The translations under genes and the position numbers were made by a program. DNA of 64,000 nt from Bedellia somnulentella (Eukaryota > Arthropoda > Insecta > Lepidoptera > Bedelliidae): the NCBI GenBank assembly GCA_963576735.1, contig OY755179.1, forward strand, positions 5,952,001-6,016,000. The letters run 5' to 3'. Each line of letters starts with the position of its first letter. The first letter of the stretch is position 1. Positions 32,296 to 44,399 of this stretch are shown in pieces. Below the pieces are notes generated by a model. The model saw only the letters and a program-made list of their open reading frames with translations, searched no databases and had not been told where the DNA came from.

Positions 32296-32493
32296 TTCTA
32301 GAAGATGTTCGAATTATTAAACAATTGTTCCAGGGAGTAAATGTTACTACTTTGTAGACAATTAATTATTTGTTTCTGTGTGTTATCTTAGCTTAGAGAA
32401 TATAAAAGTTTCTCTGCACACACCGAATCTGTTCGTTCGTTCACAGACATGCAATACTCGTGCTGCGTTTTTTTAATGTAATAATTAAACTAT

Positions 32494-32673
32494 TGGCTGT
32501 GTAGTGTTGGCTTAGAATATCAATACCCCATTTCTTCCGGTGGGTGTACGTAATAAGCGACTAACGGTATTGGGGCTTTTAAGGGATTTCAAAAGTGGCT
32601 AAGGAATTTCTAATTCTCTAGCTCTGGCTACTCCTTCAAGGGATTTATAGCCGTGAGTATATGTATGTATTGT
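32494..32673 (+). mobile_element. SINE-B with internal deletion
   Basis: Head GGCTGTGTAGTGTTGGCTTAG jumps from AAGGGATTTC to AAAAGTGGCTAAGG, losing about 75 bp of the middle, then a normal 3' end and TATG tail. Confidence 0.75.
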
Positions 32674-33275
32674 AAACTATTACTCTGCATATTAATATTT
32701 GACAAAAGTATTGTATTCTTGAAAGCATTTCAATTTTTATATTAAGTAATAGACGCTTGCTTACAACAAAGTGATGAACGTTGAACTAATCTTAATTCAG
32801 ACATGATGGGCATAAAGCGGTAAAGTTAGTAAGTTCGTGATGGTTAAGACTAATCAGGATCTACTGAATTGATTTAAAAATAAAATAAAAAATAGAATAG
32901 AAGTAACCTTGTTTATACGTATGCTTAACGTATTACAATATTTATGTTAACGTTTCATACACACAGATTTTCCTACAGACTATAGAAACAGCGTAAAAAC
33001 ATTCACAAATTTTCTTTTATTATTCAGTCACTGTCGAATTCAATTGATTCAGTTGTTGGTTTCTGATATTGAAATAACAGAGGCGGGACGTGGAAGCTTC
33101 ACAACCCTCGACCTTGAATGATAACAACAGCTGTGTCAATAATGATGACTAATTATTGTGCCACAACGTTGATATAATGATAGGTTAACTATATACGTCA
33201 TACCAAGTTATTCTACTAATTACTTTTGATTTAATCACATATTATTTCCATCATTTTGAACAAAACTATTCAAGA
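32674..33275. other. unassigned stretch
   Basis: No gene recognised. GAGGCGGGACGTGGAAGC near 33080 marks a locally GC-rich part. Confidence 0.35.
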
Positions 33276-33482
33276 CTAGCTGAACCGGCGAACGTTGTTT
33301 TGCCATATAAATTATTTCGAGGGAATATCTAGTCGATAAAATAAAAATAAAATGTTAGGGGCGTAAAACCTATTCTCAGACCTTACGTATGCAAAATTTA
33401 TTTGAAATCCGTTTCCGTTTAATAAGCTGTTTTGGAGGAGTTAGGTGAAAAACACTGTGATACGTGAATTTTATATATTAGA
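33276..33482 (-). mobile_element. Hel-4, 207-bp Helitron-type element
   Basis: Minus strand: A|TCTAATATATAAAATTC ... GGCGAACGTT reversed, ending CCGGTTCAGCTAG|T. The start and end match, by recall, short Helitron derivatives common in insects. No target duplication. Confidence 0.6.
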
Positions 33483-33750
33483 TTGAAATCTTAAGTACCT
33501 ATGCCAAAGAACACTTAAATTAGTTTTTATTAGAGAAACTGCATTAGAAAATGTTGACCTGTTGAAAGAATAATCGATGGCAAAATAAAGGAAGGTTGCA
33601 AATAGTTCGATCACTCAACACGCAATCAACAACGTCCACCAAACATCGTTCTGTCAGCTTGTGGTACGTACTTGAAATGCTTGATGTTTCATTTACTAAG
33701 TTGTCTCTTACAAACAAAACACAATAAGAAAAGCTAAGTAACGAAAATTA
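33483..33750. other. unassigned stretch
   Basis: Nothing recognised. Confidence 0.3.
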
Positions 33751-34963
33751 TCTATACTTATAATAAATCTGTAGAGAGGTCAATTCTGTACATGAAATAT
33801 ATTTTCAAAATAACTATCAGGGGGTGATTAGGGATCGATACTGATGCCAAAAATGCAATCAGTAAATTTTTTGTCTGTCTGTCTGTCTGTCGGTTTGTAT
33901 GTTCCTTATGGAAACAAAAACTACGCGACGGATTTTAACGAAACTTGGTACAATTATTTTTCATACTTCTGGGCAGGTTTTTGTATACTTTCCAGCAGAG
34001 TAGTAAAGGGGAATTTTGGGAAATTTTGGGAAAACGGGAGAAGTTACTCCATTTTTTAAGCTTCCGTCGCGTGTGCAGCCTTAATGGTTAAACTTACATA
34101 GAAATCATGTATGACGGAAATATTCTTCATAAAATTATCTAAAAAAAAATCCACAACAGTTTATGTCTATCTTTTATGGTTGACTCACAATAACACGTTT
34201 AATTCCTGATAGCTTAGCAGTTTGGAACATTCTGATTATATTTGTTTACTCTTACGTTTGTAAACCTCTCACTCATCCCTAATTTAAAAAAGGTAACATT
34301 ATTACCTATTCAATAAAAAAAGAATCATAGAAATCGGTAGAGAAACACCGAAATTATACATAAAATAAGCCATCGCGCCCGTGACCAAAACCAAATCTTT
34401 ACTAATTTACATATAACATTGCTGTGTAGTGTCGGCTTAGAATAGCACTACCCCATTTCTTCCGGTGGGTGTACGTAAGAGGCGACTAACGGTATTGCGG
34501 CTTTAAAGGGATTTTGGGCGATGCGGTTGGAGACCCATCACCAACAACCTTTATTTCACCATCTTCTCCCCACTAAAGTTTCCAAAAGTGGCTGAGGAAT
34601 TTTTATTCCTTAGCTCTGGCTACCCCATCTAGGGATTTATAGCCGTGAGTAAATGTATGTATGTATATAACATACTAGATGGCGCCAGTAGTTGCATCCT
34701 ACATAACGTAATGATTTCTTTTTTAGATTGTTATAAATACTTCATAGCGTTTTATTCCAAAATTTATTATTAAACGGAAATACTGAACCGTTCATAAAAG
34801 CGCATTCAAAATCACCAAACTACACTGTTTAGGGAGTGCTATAAATTAAATAAATTGAAAACATTGCGCTAAATTTCACAATGCTTGAGCAGTGACGGAA
34901 GAAAGAAACCTCAGATATTTAAAAAAACAACGCTACCCGTGCGAAGCTGGGCCGATCCACTAG
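33751..34963 (+). mobile_element. Hel-1 carrying a SINE-B insertion
   Basis: Starts A|TCTATACTTATAATAAATC, ends GATCCACTAG|T. CTGT run at 33873-33892. Without the SINE-B and its duplication it is about 960 bp, the standard length. Confidence 0.8.
34420..34664 (+). mobile_element. SINE-B inside Hel-1, 9-bp TSD
   Basis: ATATAACAT at 34411-34419 and 34665-34673. Other Hel-1 copies have a single ATATAACAT here, giving the empty site. It is a full-length reference copy of SINE-B: 245 bp from TGCTGTGTAGTGTCGGC to the TATG tail. Confidence 0.9.
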
Positions 34964-35404
34964 TTCTGTAATAAGCGTGCCAAAACTCGATGAAGCTGTT
35001 ATTTTATCTCTAAAAAGTTATGAAATCTAGGCCTAGTCGTACCAACAACGACTAAGGTTCCTTACTGAGATTTCTTAATAATTATACTAAATGCTATATG
35101 ACTGGCCGTGTTCTTGTACCCACTGATGTATTAAATATGTTCAATGGCACGGCAAATAATTTCTACCTCAGGGCAGTATAGATAATGCAGAGAACGCTTA
35201 TTTTTAATCTAGAAATTAAACATATTTGGCTGGTAAATTATTGTTCATTACAAATATTCGTAATAATTTTGTTTGTCGTCATGCAAATATAATGTCATGT
35301 GATTTTATTAAAAGTAACGGAAAATCTATAGTCTACTTTTTAGGTATTAGGTATAAAAACTCGCCAGCTACTAACTCGCATCGTATGCATACTATACAAT
35401 ACTA
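34964..35404. other. unassigned stretch
   Basis: A 60-codon frame at 35226-35408 has no familiar motif. No repeat recognised. Confidence 0.3.
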
Positions 35405-36048
35405 CTAGCTGACTCGACAGACTTCGTACTGTATTTGCTTATGACAAAACATAAGGCGTTTTTTCCGGTACTCCTAGTTCAATCAGGCGTGAATATTTTA
35501 CTGGTCAAATTTTCCGGGAGAAAAAGTGTCCTATTTGATAATTTGGATCATAACATAACATAATAACATAACATAAACGTTCACGCCGAATATCCCCTAA
35601 AGGGTTGGCAGAGGTACTAATACTTCTGAACATCACGTGACTTTGTCACCTGGTGTTCAGAGTACCCACGTTTTGCATGGACAGTGTACTCACGTGATAG
35701 GGGGCAGGCCTATCGCCGTTTTGTACGAATACACTGTCACATGACTAAGTACAACTCAGCCATGTGGGTTTCCTCACGATGTTTTCCCTCACCGTTAACA
35801 ACCACGATAAATTAACCACACATATGTCTTTAGAAAAGACAAATTGGTGTAGGCCCGACCCAGGATTTGAACACTAGTCGTTTGCACGATAACCGAGTGT
35901 TCTACCCACTGGTCTATCACGGTTGCTCATTCATTCTCTGACGGATCATTATCTAGCAATCTAGCATTCGGCCAAATTTGTACTTGAGTAGTCTTTTCGC
36001 CTCAAACACACATACATCTGAATTTTCACATTTATAATATTAATAGTA
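35405..36048 (-). mobile_element. Hel-2 carrying a SINE-A insertion
   Basis: CTAG end at 35405 with GACAGACTTCGTACTG reversed; the 5' end near 36048 is TATAATATTAATAGTA. The two halves are 35405-35551 and 35943-36048. Confidence 0.7.
35552..35942 (-). mobile_element. SINE-A, subfamily A, inside Hel-2
   Basis: GGATCAT at 35545-35551 and 35943-35949; the Hel-2 copy at 39142 has a single GGGTCATTATC here. The head at the right end is complete (A box CCAGTGGG and B box reversed). Confidence 0.8.
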
Positions 36049-36089
36049 TACATTGTATTGTATACCTAAAGTTTTCATATTCCTAATAC

Positions 36090-36280
36090 ATATTTTAGTA
36101 GTGGGTGTTGTGAGAGGTGACTTATGATTTTTCGACTTTTTGGCGGATTTGGGTCATAACCCACCATCATTTATTCCATCATCTTTCTCCCACCTCATTT
36201 TCCAAGTGCCTAAAGGGTCTAATTCGAAGGCTCTCGACTCCCTTTTTGCGATTTATATCCACAAGCATATATGTATGTTT
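36090..36280 (+). mobile_element. SINE-B relic
   Basis: GTGGGTGTTGTGAGAGGTGAC, then TTTGGCGGATTTGGGTCATAACCC and GCGATTTATATCCACAAGCA with a short TATG tail. The head start is lost. Confidence 0.55.
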
Positions 36281-36771
36281 ATTGTGTTTACAATTTAGAT
36301 GCAGCTATAATTCTCAACATTAATCCAAAGCCATACATCGCATGTAAAGCATGAAATTTCCTTTCGCAAAAACATTACGTGTAAAGGTTGCTCACGCCAA
36401 TCTTTAGAGTCCAAACATTTCATTCGCTTAGTTAATTTGTTTACAATAAAACTGCAAACCGTGCCAGGCTCGAGTATTAAGCCATTAGTTTAATATTGTT
36501 TGTTTCCGTCCGTTCGTTTGAGGAGTTTAGTATCGGAAATATACAACATCCAAAGTGTACGATTAGATAAAGATTAGAATAGAAACCTAGTTATAGGACA
36601 TAAAAATATATTCATACATTCAGTTTGGCTATTCGACAATCTATGGATTGTTAAAAAAATTATGATCTTGTTGGGTTATGCCTGTTAGCATTGCGAACCA
36701 AATAATTTCACATATAGAAGCTGAAGAAACTATTTTGATCCTGACTACCTAACTAAAATTAATACTGTTTG
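36281..36771. other. unassigned stretch
   Basis: Nothing recognised. Confidence 0.3.
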
Positions 36772-36948
36772 AGTGTATTCGTACAAAACGGCGATAGACC
36801 TGCCCCCTATCAAGTGAGTACACTGTCCAAGCAAAACGTGGGTACCTTCTCTTGAAACTAGATGGCGCTGCCATGTGAGTTCAGAAGTATTGGTACCTCT
36901 GCCAACCCCTTCGTGGATAAACGGCGTGAACGTTTACGTTTATGTTGA
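36772..36948 (+). mobile_element. SINE-A, 5'-truncated, subfamily B
   Basis: Begins AGTGTATTCGTACAAAACGG and ends CGGCGTGAACG plus TTTATG. The AACTAGATGGCGCTGCCATG block identifies subfamily B. Confidence 0.75.
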
Positions 36949-37365
36949 TTGTAAATCTACTTATACTATTACGTACGAAATTGTTTAAGAAAAGTAAAAT
37001 GACACTGTGGTGAGTATTTTGGTATAAACATGGGAATAACAAATTCGAAGAATGATTCTTTACGTCAAAAGAGCATTATACGACTCTATGTTATAATGAT
37101 CTCTGTATAACTTTTTTTTTGGGATTGACTACCGGTTTGAGTAGGTTTACCTAAGTAGGTCAGATTAAATCAAAAACGATGTCACTACCATCTTTTTTTT
37201 AAAGTTTCTCATTTAACAAGTAAATTTATATCAAGGATTTCCCCTTTAATGAACTTTGATTTGAATTAGCCTACAATCATACCAAATATTGATAAGTTTA
37301 ACTCCCCCGCGATCCGACCTCAGAATCTCTGAATTCTAAGTTTAATATATTCTTATTCTCTGACA
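36949..37365. other. unassigned stretch
   Basis: Nothing recognised except T-runs. Confidence 0.3.
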
Positions 37366-37722
37366 TGATAGTCCATTGGGTAGAACACCTGCCCGTAAAC
37401 AGACAGCTGTGAGCTCAAATCCCGGGTCGGGCCTACACCAATTTGTCTTTTCTAAAGTCATATGTGTGGTTAATTTATTATAGGTGTTAACGGTGAGCGC
37501 AAACATCGTGAGGAAACCCAAATGGCCAAATTGTACTTACCCATGTGACAGTGTATTCGCACAAAACGGCCATAGTTCTGCCCCCTATCACGTGAGTACA
37601 CTGTCTAAGCAAAACGTGGGTACCTACTTTGGACACTAGGTGGCACTGTCACGTGATGTTCAGAAGCATTGGTACCTCTGCCCCCTTCGGGGGTAAATAG
37701 CGTGAACGTTTCTGTTATGCTC
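37366..37722 (+). mobile_element. SINE-A, subfamily B
   Basis: Head CATGATAGTCCATTGGGTAG and GAGCTCAAATCCCGGG (B box). Several private changes, so it is moderately old. Tail GTTTCTGTTATG. Confidence 0.8.
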
Positions 37723-38030
37723 TAAAAATGTACCATCCCTTATATCTTCCTTAAGATATTTCAGTAGTCATATATGTGATGGTCGATGTGATAGCATAGC
37801 AACCTATTACCAACGATCTTCTTTTTCACCTTTTTGCCTTGTCACTGCCAAAATTAATGAGGAAAAGAATTTAATAGCAATTTCCCTGTCCGGTCATGAC
37901 ATTCTGACAGACTGACGGTAAACAAACTATAAACGCTTCATAACACGTTTTAAATTTAAATTTGTTCCAAAGGTTTTTCAAATGAATGGTAAGATTCACA
38001 AAGGAATTAATGCTAATAATGTATGTAACT
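37723..38030. other. unassigned stretch
   Basis: No gene. A weak SINE-B-like word GGTCGATGTGATAGC occurs near 37781 but cannot be extended. Confidence 0.3.
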
Positions 38031-38210
38031 TCATTTTTATTTATCATATAAGGATCATCAACACAACAGCAACATATGACAATATAGTAAATTAAAACAG
38101 TATAGTAATAAGGCCAATAACAAATGATCACAAGTTACAATAAGACACAGACACAGTTAATACAAAAAAAAACTAAACAGCGAGTAACTAACTAAACAGG
38201 AAAATGAATA
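38031..38210 (-). mobile_element. LINE 3' UTR fragment related to 25519-26465
   Basis: TTTTATTTATCATATAAGG, then ATCATCAACACAACAGC, AATAAGGCCAATAACAAATG and ACAGCGAGTAAC follow the same order as the 3' UTR of the LINE at 25545-25715, with substitutions. No coding part. Confidence 0.5.
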
Positions 38211-39141
38211 AAAACTGTTTAATATTTTATATATAAGTATATATATTTGTTTGATCGCAATAAAACTTTTTGCTTCACTTCCCAAAATAACCGATGCAAA
38301 AGTTATTTCAGATACAGCAAAAGTATTTCAACGTCAAACCCACTCTCATATAGAGATTCGTAATAGAAACAATGTTTGGGGCAATATCGTTCTCAGCGAC
38401 ACGTCGACATCTAAGCAAGGAAATGTAGTTTTGACAGTCTCCATTTGGTTGGAAATAGAGCTGGAATTATTTATTAACCCGTAAAAAGTTAGATGGCATA
38501 AACGATACGACGCGGCGCGACGGGTCAGGCCAAGTGACGTTCAATCGATTCACAGCAATGAGTGGAGTTTATAAAAAATAACACGAATGACTATTTCAAT
38601 TGAGTCAAATATACATTAAATTAAACAAAATCACTTCCTCAATGTATTTACCTATATGGATTGGACTTCAAAGTTTTCATTACAAAATTTTGAAGTATAT
38701 ATTATATAAGTATATATACTTTTATACATTGTTGTACTTTATCTTACTCACGGCGTGACGTGTACTTCTGATTCTAAATGACATAGAGCGAAACTAAGGG
38801 TAGAAAAAGGGATATAAATAATTGGAGACTCTTTTTGCCTTGCCTTTATATACACACATTTACAAAAATACGTGATATTTTTTTGCATATTTTTTCTAAG
38901 TAATAAATGGTTAGGTTAATAACTGAGCTAGCAATCATATGCGTGAAAATTAGGAGCAAGATAAATAAAACTATTTGCAGTCATTAAATACGATTTACAT
39001 GGCAGTAACTAAAGCTTCTCTCTAATTTACGATAATTTTGTAAGTCATCACTGCACCTTTGTCACATACCTGATGCAGTGAAACAGTCTATTTGTTGAAA
39101 TATAAAAAAACACTACAATCTTTTGACATTTTAGATAATAA
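38211..39141. other. unassigned stretch, 0.9 kb
   Basis: A 77-codon frame at 38251-38484 gives no familiar motif. GACGCGGCGCGACGGGTC near 38508 is unusually GC-rich for this window. No repeat partner seen. Confidence 0.35.
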
Positions 39142-39389
39142 CTAGCTGAGCCGACAGACTTCGTACTGTCAAATTTGCTTATGACAAAGCTTAAGGCGTT
39201 TTTTCCGGTACTCTTATTTCAATCAGGCGTGAATATTTTGTTGGTCAATTTTTAACGGGATAAAAAGTATTCTATATTATAATTTGGGTCATTATCTAGC
39301 ATTCTGCCAAATTTCATTCATATTCATTATGTACTTGAGGAGCCTTTTTGCCTCAAACACACAATTTCAAATTTGTAATATTAATAGGA
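39142..39389 (-). mobile_element. Hel-2, complete 248-bp copy
   Basis: Plus strand: A|CTAGCTGAGCCGACAGAC ... TTAATAGGA|T, which on the minus strand is A|TCCTATTAA...CTAG|T. This is the cleanest uninterrupted copy. Confidence 0.75.
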
Positions 39390-40231
39390 TTGAGTTTGCA
39401 TATTCACCTGCCAAACTTTTTAATATTGTCCCAATTACAATTTACTTTGAAAGCTTTTAATAAAATTAAAAGCAAACCCACGTTATATCTCCATAACTTG
39501 AAAATCCCAATCACTATAGAAATTAAGCAAAAGTGAAATGCAAATTAAACAAGTGACTGAGGAATAAACTATGCATAGAAACAATAATTGAATAGATTGT
39601 TATACCATTTAAAAAGTCGATTCAGATATTGCGACGCCATTTTGTATTTTGCAATTCTGAAATAGTGTTGGGAAATGGCGGCAAAAATAAATCGGGCCAG
39701 AAGAATCGTTGGGAGAACAAATTAAATTCGCATTAGGAAATCGCGGTTTCGTCCAACTTTCTATGCGACTGCCGTGAGATGTTCAGAATAAATGGCGTAG
39801 AAGTTTATATTTATTAAAAAACTGGCTACACTGAATATTTATACATCAAAGAGGGAACAAGTTGTCGGGGAAAAAGTTTAGGCTACGAGCTCGAATTTAT
39901 ATTATATGATGCTCCGTAACAGTTTAGTTAATATTTGATGTAAAACTACGTTACGTTTCTTTAATGAATAATGAATGTGATTTTAAAGTTATTGATTTGA
40001 ATTTGAGTACTCTCTAACTAAATTTCGTTATGGACTTAACATTTTCCCAAGGTCGAAGTCTGCATTCATTTGGTGCCGATCATCACCTTCACTGAGTCAT
40101 CACTTTACCTTTTTAAAAGAGGAACGTACCTTGCACCATAAGGCAACTAATCACCACTCATTGCAATATTAATTCCGCAATCTCTTAAACTATCTCAGTT
40201 GTGTAACTTTTACTTTACACCAGAAGCACCA
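39390..40231. other. unassigned stretch
   Basis: No gene or repeat recognised. CGGGCCAGAAGAATCGTTGG near 39694 is a non-repetitive GC-richer patch. Confidence 0.35.
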
Positions 40232-40603
40232 TAAGCATAAGCATAAACGTTCACGCCGAATATCCCCGAAGGGGTTGGCAGAGGTACTAATAACTAAACT
40301 TCTGAACATCACGTGACTTTGTCACCTGGTGTTCAGAGTACCCACATTTTGCATGGACAGTGTAATCACGTGATAGGGGGCAGGCCTATCGCCGTTTTGT
40401 ACGAATACACTATCACATGACTAAGTACAACTCAGCCATGTGGGTTTCCTCACGATGTTTTCCCTGACCGTTAACAACCATGATAAATTAACCACACATA
40501 TGTCTTTAAAAAGACAAATTGGTGTAGGCCCGACCCAGGATTTGAACACTAGTCGTTTGCACGATAACCGAGTGTTCTACCCACTGGGCTATCAGGTTCT
40601 GGA
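40232..40603 (-). mobile_element. SINE-A, subfamily A
   Basis: Complete reversed copy with tail ATAAGCATAAGCATAAACG (a TTATGC variant) and the head at the right. AGCACCA occurs on both sides (about 40225 and 40613), a short probable target duplication. Confidence 0.8.
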
Positions 40604-41468
40604 GCACCAGTATTATATAATACGCTGTATATATGAACTTTTCTAATTACCGCAAAGGGCGTGAGGAAATGTAATATGTATGTATTTGAACTGAGGCCTG
40701 CAGCGTCTGTGCGCTCTCTCAAATTGTTGTGGGTAATTAAATTAGAATAGAATTACTGTTTACTGAAAACCACAATAATATTTTTTCACAAAAAAGTAGA
40801 ACGATAGTGATCACTAAAAGCGATCTTTGATTTTGTGTATAATTAGATCTATAAAATTAAGGTCATTCCGGTTAGTGGTTGTTTCATCAATATTGTTCAC
40901 ACGAAAGTATCGGCAGGGAATCTACATACCTGAAATGTTATGTCAGAGGATGTTAATAGTAAACAACCAAACGTAAATAATACAGGGAAAATATTGATAT
41001 ACGATATCAAGTAATAAAATATTATCAGAAAATTCGGAAGAATTAGTATTCTACCGCTTTTTCAGCGTACTATTTACTAAGAATTATTTGTACATAACAG
41101 TAATTCCCATTCGATCAAAGAAATTCCGATTCAGTGGGTAAGCGTTGACATCACAAAAGCGCAGAGTTAGATTCAAAAAGTTATCTCAAATTGTTTTATT
41201 ACTCAACAAGGCGAGCTGGGGAAATGTTTTTAAATCTCATTTATTCGCCGTTCCGCCGAGCGCCGAATACCAGCGGGCTACTTGGAATTGCTTAATGATT
41301 TAGAAAACCTTATCGGGGTTTCATACCGAAGTTGAGGTTGTCTAAATAAAATGGCGTCACTTACATTTTTATTGTACTACTTCCGATGGTATCAAAGAGG
41401 TTATTAGGGAAATGTATTGGGTACTTTATTGTTATTCATTACCCAAGAGATGGGATATCGGTATTACA
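40604..41468. other. unassigned stretch
   Basis: No gene recognised. CCGTTCCGCCGAGCGCCG near 41252 is GC-rich. Confidence 0.35.
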
Positions 41469-41546
41469 TGCCTACGCAGTTCTAATTCTAAAATTCTTGA
41501 CATCCCTTTTTGCGACTAACAGCAATGATATGTATGTATGTATGTA
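41469..41546 (+). mobile_element. SINE-B 3' end relic
   Basis: GTTCTAATTCTAAAATTC, then CATCCCTTTTTGCGACTAACAGC and TATG repeats. Strongly diverged. Confidence 0.4.
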
Positions 41547-41654
41547 AAAAGGAGCAGTGTTAGCTTACCTCTGCAGTATGGATTTGAGGACATACATATG
41601 AAAAGTATTATATCGAATGATAGTAAAATATTAATTCAGTGTTATTTCATAATG

Positions 41655-41768
41655 CTTAGATAGTTTGGGAACATAAAGAGGATGGATGATAGTAAATTTG
41701 TAAAAGTGATTTATAGAGCCAATGTGGGTGGTAATGCTAGTACAGAACGACCTCGGAGGACACATTTG
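41655..41768 (+). mobile_element. RTE-w internal 3' fragment
   Basis: Encodes ERMDD-like codons, then TTTATAGAGCCAATGTGGG and GACCTCGGAGGACACATTTGG. It gives the unbroken reading across the site where the long RTE-w ORF has its 2-nt deletion. Confidence 0.7.
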
Positions 41769-41875
41769 GGCTTTTTTTTATTTTTGTGTACTCGGCTAAT
41801 TTCCATGTCCCCCAGGTTTGAAGCGGTTTTACCCCAACTATTCTTTTGACAATCATATTTAATTTTGATTTGTAT

Positions 41876-42240
41876 ATAACATAACATTACATAAACGTTC
41901 ACGCCGCATATCCCCGAAGGGGTTGGCAGAGGTACTAATACTTCTGAACATCACGTGACTTTGTCACCTGGTGTTCAGAGTACCCACGTTTTGCATGGAC
42001 AGTGTATTCACGTGATAGGGGGCAGGCCTATCGCCGTTTTGTACGAATACACTGTCACATGACTAAGTACAACTAAGCCATGTGGGTTTCCTCACGATGT
42101 TTTCCCTCACCGTTAACAACCATGATAAATTAACCACACATATGTCTTTAGAAAAGACAAATTGGTGTAGGCCCGACCCAGGATTTGAACACTAGTCGTT
42201 TGCATGATAACCGAGTGTTCTACCCACTGGGCTATCAAGG
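41876..42240 (-). mobile_element. SINE-A, subfamily A, 17-bp TSD
   Basis: TTAATTTTGATTTGTAT is repeated exactly at 41859-41875 and 42241-42257. The copy is complete from the AACATAACATTACAT tail to the head. The long perfect duplication marks a young insertion. Confidence 0.9.
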
Positions 42241-42257
42241 TTAATTTTGATTTGTAT

Positions 42258-42752
42258 CGTTGTATTAAATAATAAACAATAAACAATAATTTTACATGCT
42301 TTCGATATAAAATTATTTAATACTATAGGTTTTATTCGATAATTATTGAGAGAAAATGACGTTATTTACTATGTACCCTTCCAACCCACCAAATAAATCT
42401 ATGAATTTGTATGAAAAGTACATTCGAATTTCATTCAGCTTTATGAAAAATATTTATGAGCTCCATGTTTTTATTAAAAATACCATTAATTTTCGCTTTT
42501 GATTATCCAAATAACAGTTTAAATCGAAATCTAGAATTTGGTTCACGTGGAATTCCTATTCCGAAACCATGAGTTATTTGACAGTAAAGTTTTTTTTTTC
42601 TCCTGTTTAACAGTTTTATTACATTCTGACTCTACTGATAATATTATTTTTTGGTTATTTTATTGTTTTCTATGACGTTTAGTTTGCGAAAAAGTGCATT
42701 AAGTGTGGCTGTGTGAGGTGGTCATTTTTTTGGTCCTATGTTGTTATTAAGT
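42258..42752. other. unassigned stretch
   Basis: ATTCCGAAACCATGAG at 42560 recurs as ATTCCGAAACCATTATC at 43448, on the far side of the next repeat. No gene. Confidence 0.3.
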
Positions 42753-43302
42753 TTTTAGTTCCGTACGTCTGATTACAAAAACGGAACCCTTATAGGATCA
42801 ATCGTGTGTCTGTCCGTCCGTCGCTTACAGTCAATTATCTCCAAATCTATTAGACCGATTAAGTTGAAATTTGGTACACATATTAATTCCTGTGACCCAA
42901 ACACAGAGGTGTGACGTGAGCAGTTGAAATCTGTATATGGGGGTTCATTTTTGGAGGTGAAGGGGAAAATTTAAAAAAAAACTGCATCGTGTGGCATATC
43001 AAATCTTGTTGAGAAGATCCTAAATGTATTTTTTTGTAATTTTAAAATAAATAGTTTCCAAGATATTCAAGAAAATAGACGAAAATTGACCATTCCCCCC
43101 CCCCTTATCTCCGAAACTACTGAACGTAAAATTTTGAAAAAAATACAGAAATTAGTTTTTTCCTTATAGATTATAGGAAAACCTATAAGAAGTCCATGAT
43201 ATTAAAATAATATGGTAAATCACTCAATATTGTGCGTACCAACTGAAACATCGTACGGAACCGTCTTCACGCGAGTTCAACTCGCACTTGTCCCCTTTTT
43301 AA
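42753..43302 (+). mobile_element. dispersed repeat with TACGGAACC ends
   Basis: TTCCGTACGTCTGATTAC, AAAAACGGAACCCTTATAGG, GTCTGTCCGTCCGTCGC; later a C-run before TTATCTCCGAAACTAC; it ends CGTACGGAACCGTCTTCACG and CGAGTTCAACTCGCACTTG. Recalled as a very common lepidopteran non-autonomous repeat of unclear class. The copy at 49586-50347 is in reverse. Confidence 0.55.
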
Positions 43303-43803
43303 GGTAAATCGGAATTATAACTAATTATCTTAGTAATAAGTACTTTATTTACTAACTGTGAACGAAATTATTTAGTCTTCATTTATCATAGTAATTCATT
43401 ACAAAAATCAATTTTCAAAATGAATTTCGGTAATCCGAAACCTCCATTCCGAAACCATTATCATGGTAACGTATTAGGGGAATGCTCTTGGTTTCGGAAT
43501 GGACACATGGACAGCGTAAAGGTTGTTTTAAACTGTTGCTTTTTAAAGTAGTCATTTTAATTCAAATTTAGTTGATTAAATTTGGTATTATAACTTTTAA
43601 TTTACGATAAAAAATAGATTTTATATCTTTTCCGAGAAAACGTGAAATAACTCATTTTATAGTTTTTATTTTTATTATAATAAACTATTGTTCTTGTTTA
43701 TTGCTACGGTTGCACTTTGTATTTTTTTATAATATTATATACAGTCAATAAATACTCATTATGAAAGACGCTCGGAAATAAATTTTTATTTACATAATTT
43801 TTA
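43303..43803. other. unassigned stretch
   Basis: Nothing recognised besides the CCGAAACC words near 43440-43500. Confidence 0.3.
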
Positions 43804-44399
43804 TTTTGCAGTAAACATAACATAACATAAACGTTCACGCCGAATATCCCAGAAAGGGGTTGGCAGAGGTACTAATACTTCTGAGCATCACGTGACTTTG
43901 TCACCTGGTGTTCAGAGTACCCACGTTTTGCATGGACAGTGTACTCACGTGATAGGGGGCAGGCCTAGCGTTGAAAAAAGCGAGAAATTTTTCCGTTTTT
44001 TTCAAATTCCTTCGTTTCTATGCAAGTTTTATTCGAAAGTCTCAAGAAAAATAAAAATTATTTTTTTCTTGTTTTTTATCTATGAAACGGAAAAAAACCG
44101 AAAAGTATAAAAAAAACGGAAACATATTGTTGTTTTTTTAGTAGAATATTTTTATTATTAGTTGGAGGGTAGATAAAACTATTTTTTATTGTTGTAATAC
44201 GCTCATTCCGGTCAGTCAGACAAACCACACTCAGTTCGTGCAATTGTTCCGTGCATAATTTATCATTTATCTAAACAATATATTTTAATTTATCAATTCG
44301 CCTGCTGGTATTACTCAGCTCGGGCGCAGTTTGTTATAACGGAAAGTTATATCTAAAATAGTTTACTTGTGTTCTTATTGTGTTTCGGTCGATATAACA

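Noticed and set aside
38251..38484. 77-codon frame
   Set aside because: No family resemblance; the length is expected by chance.
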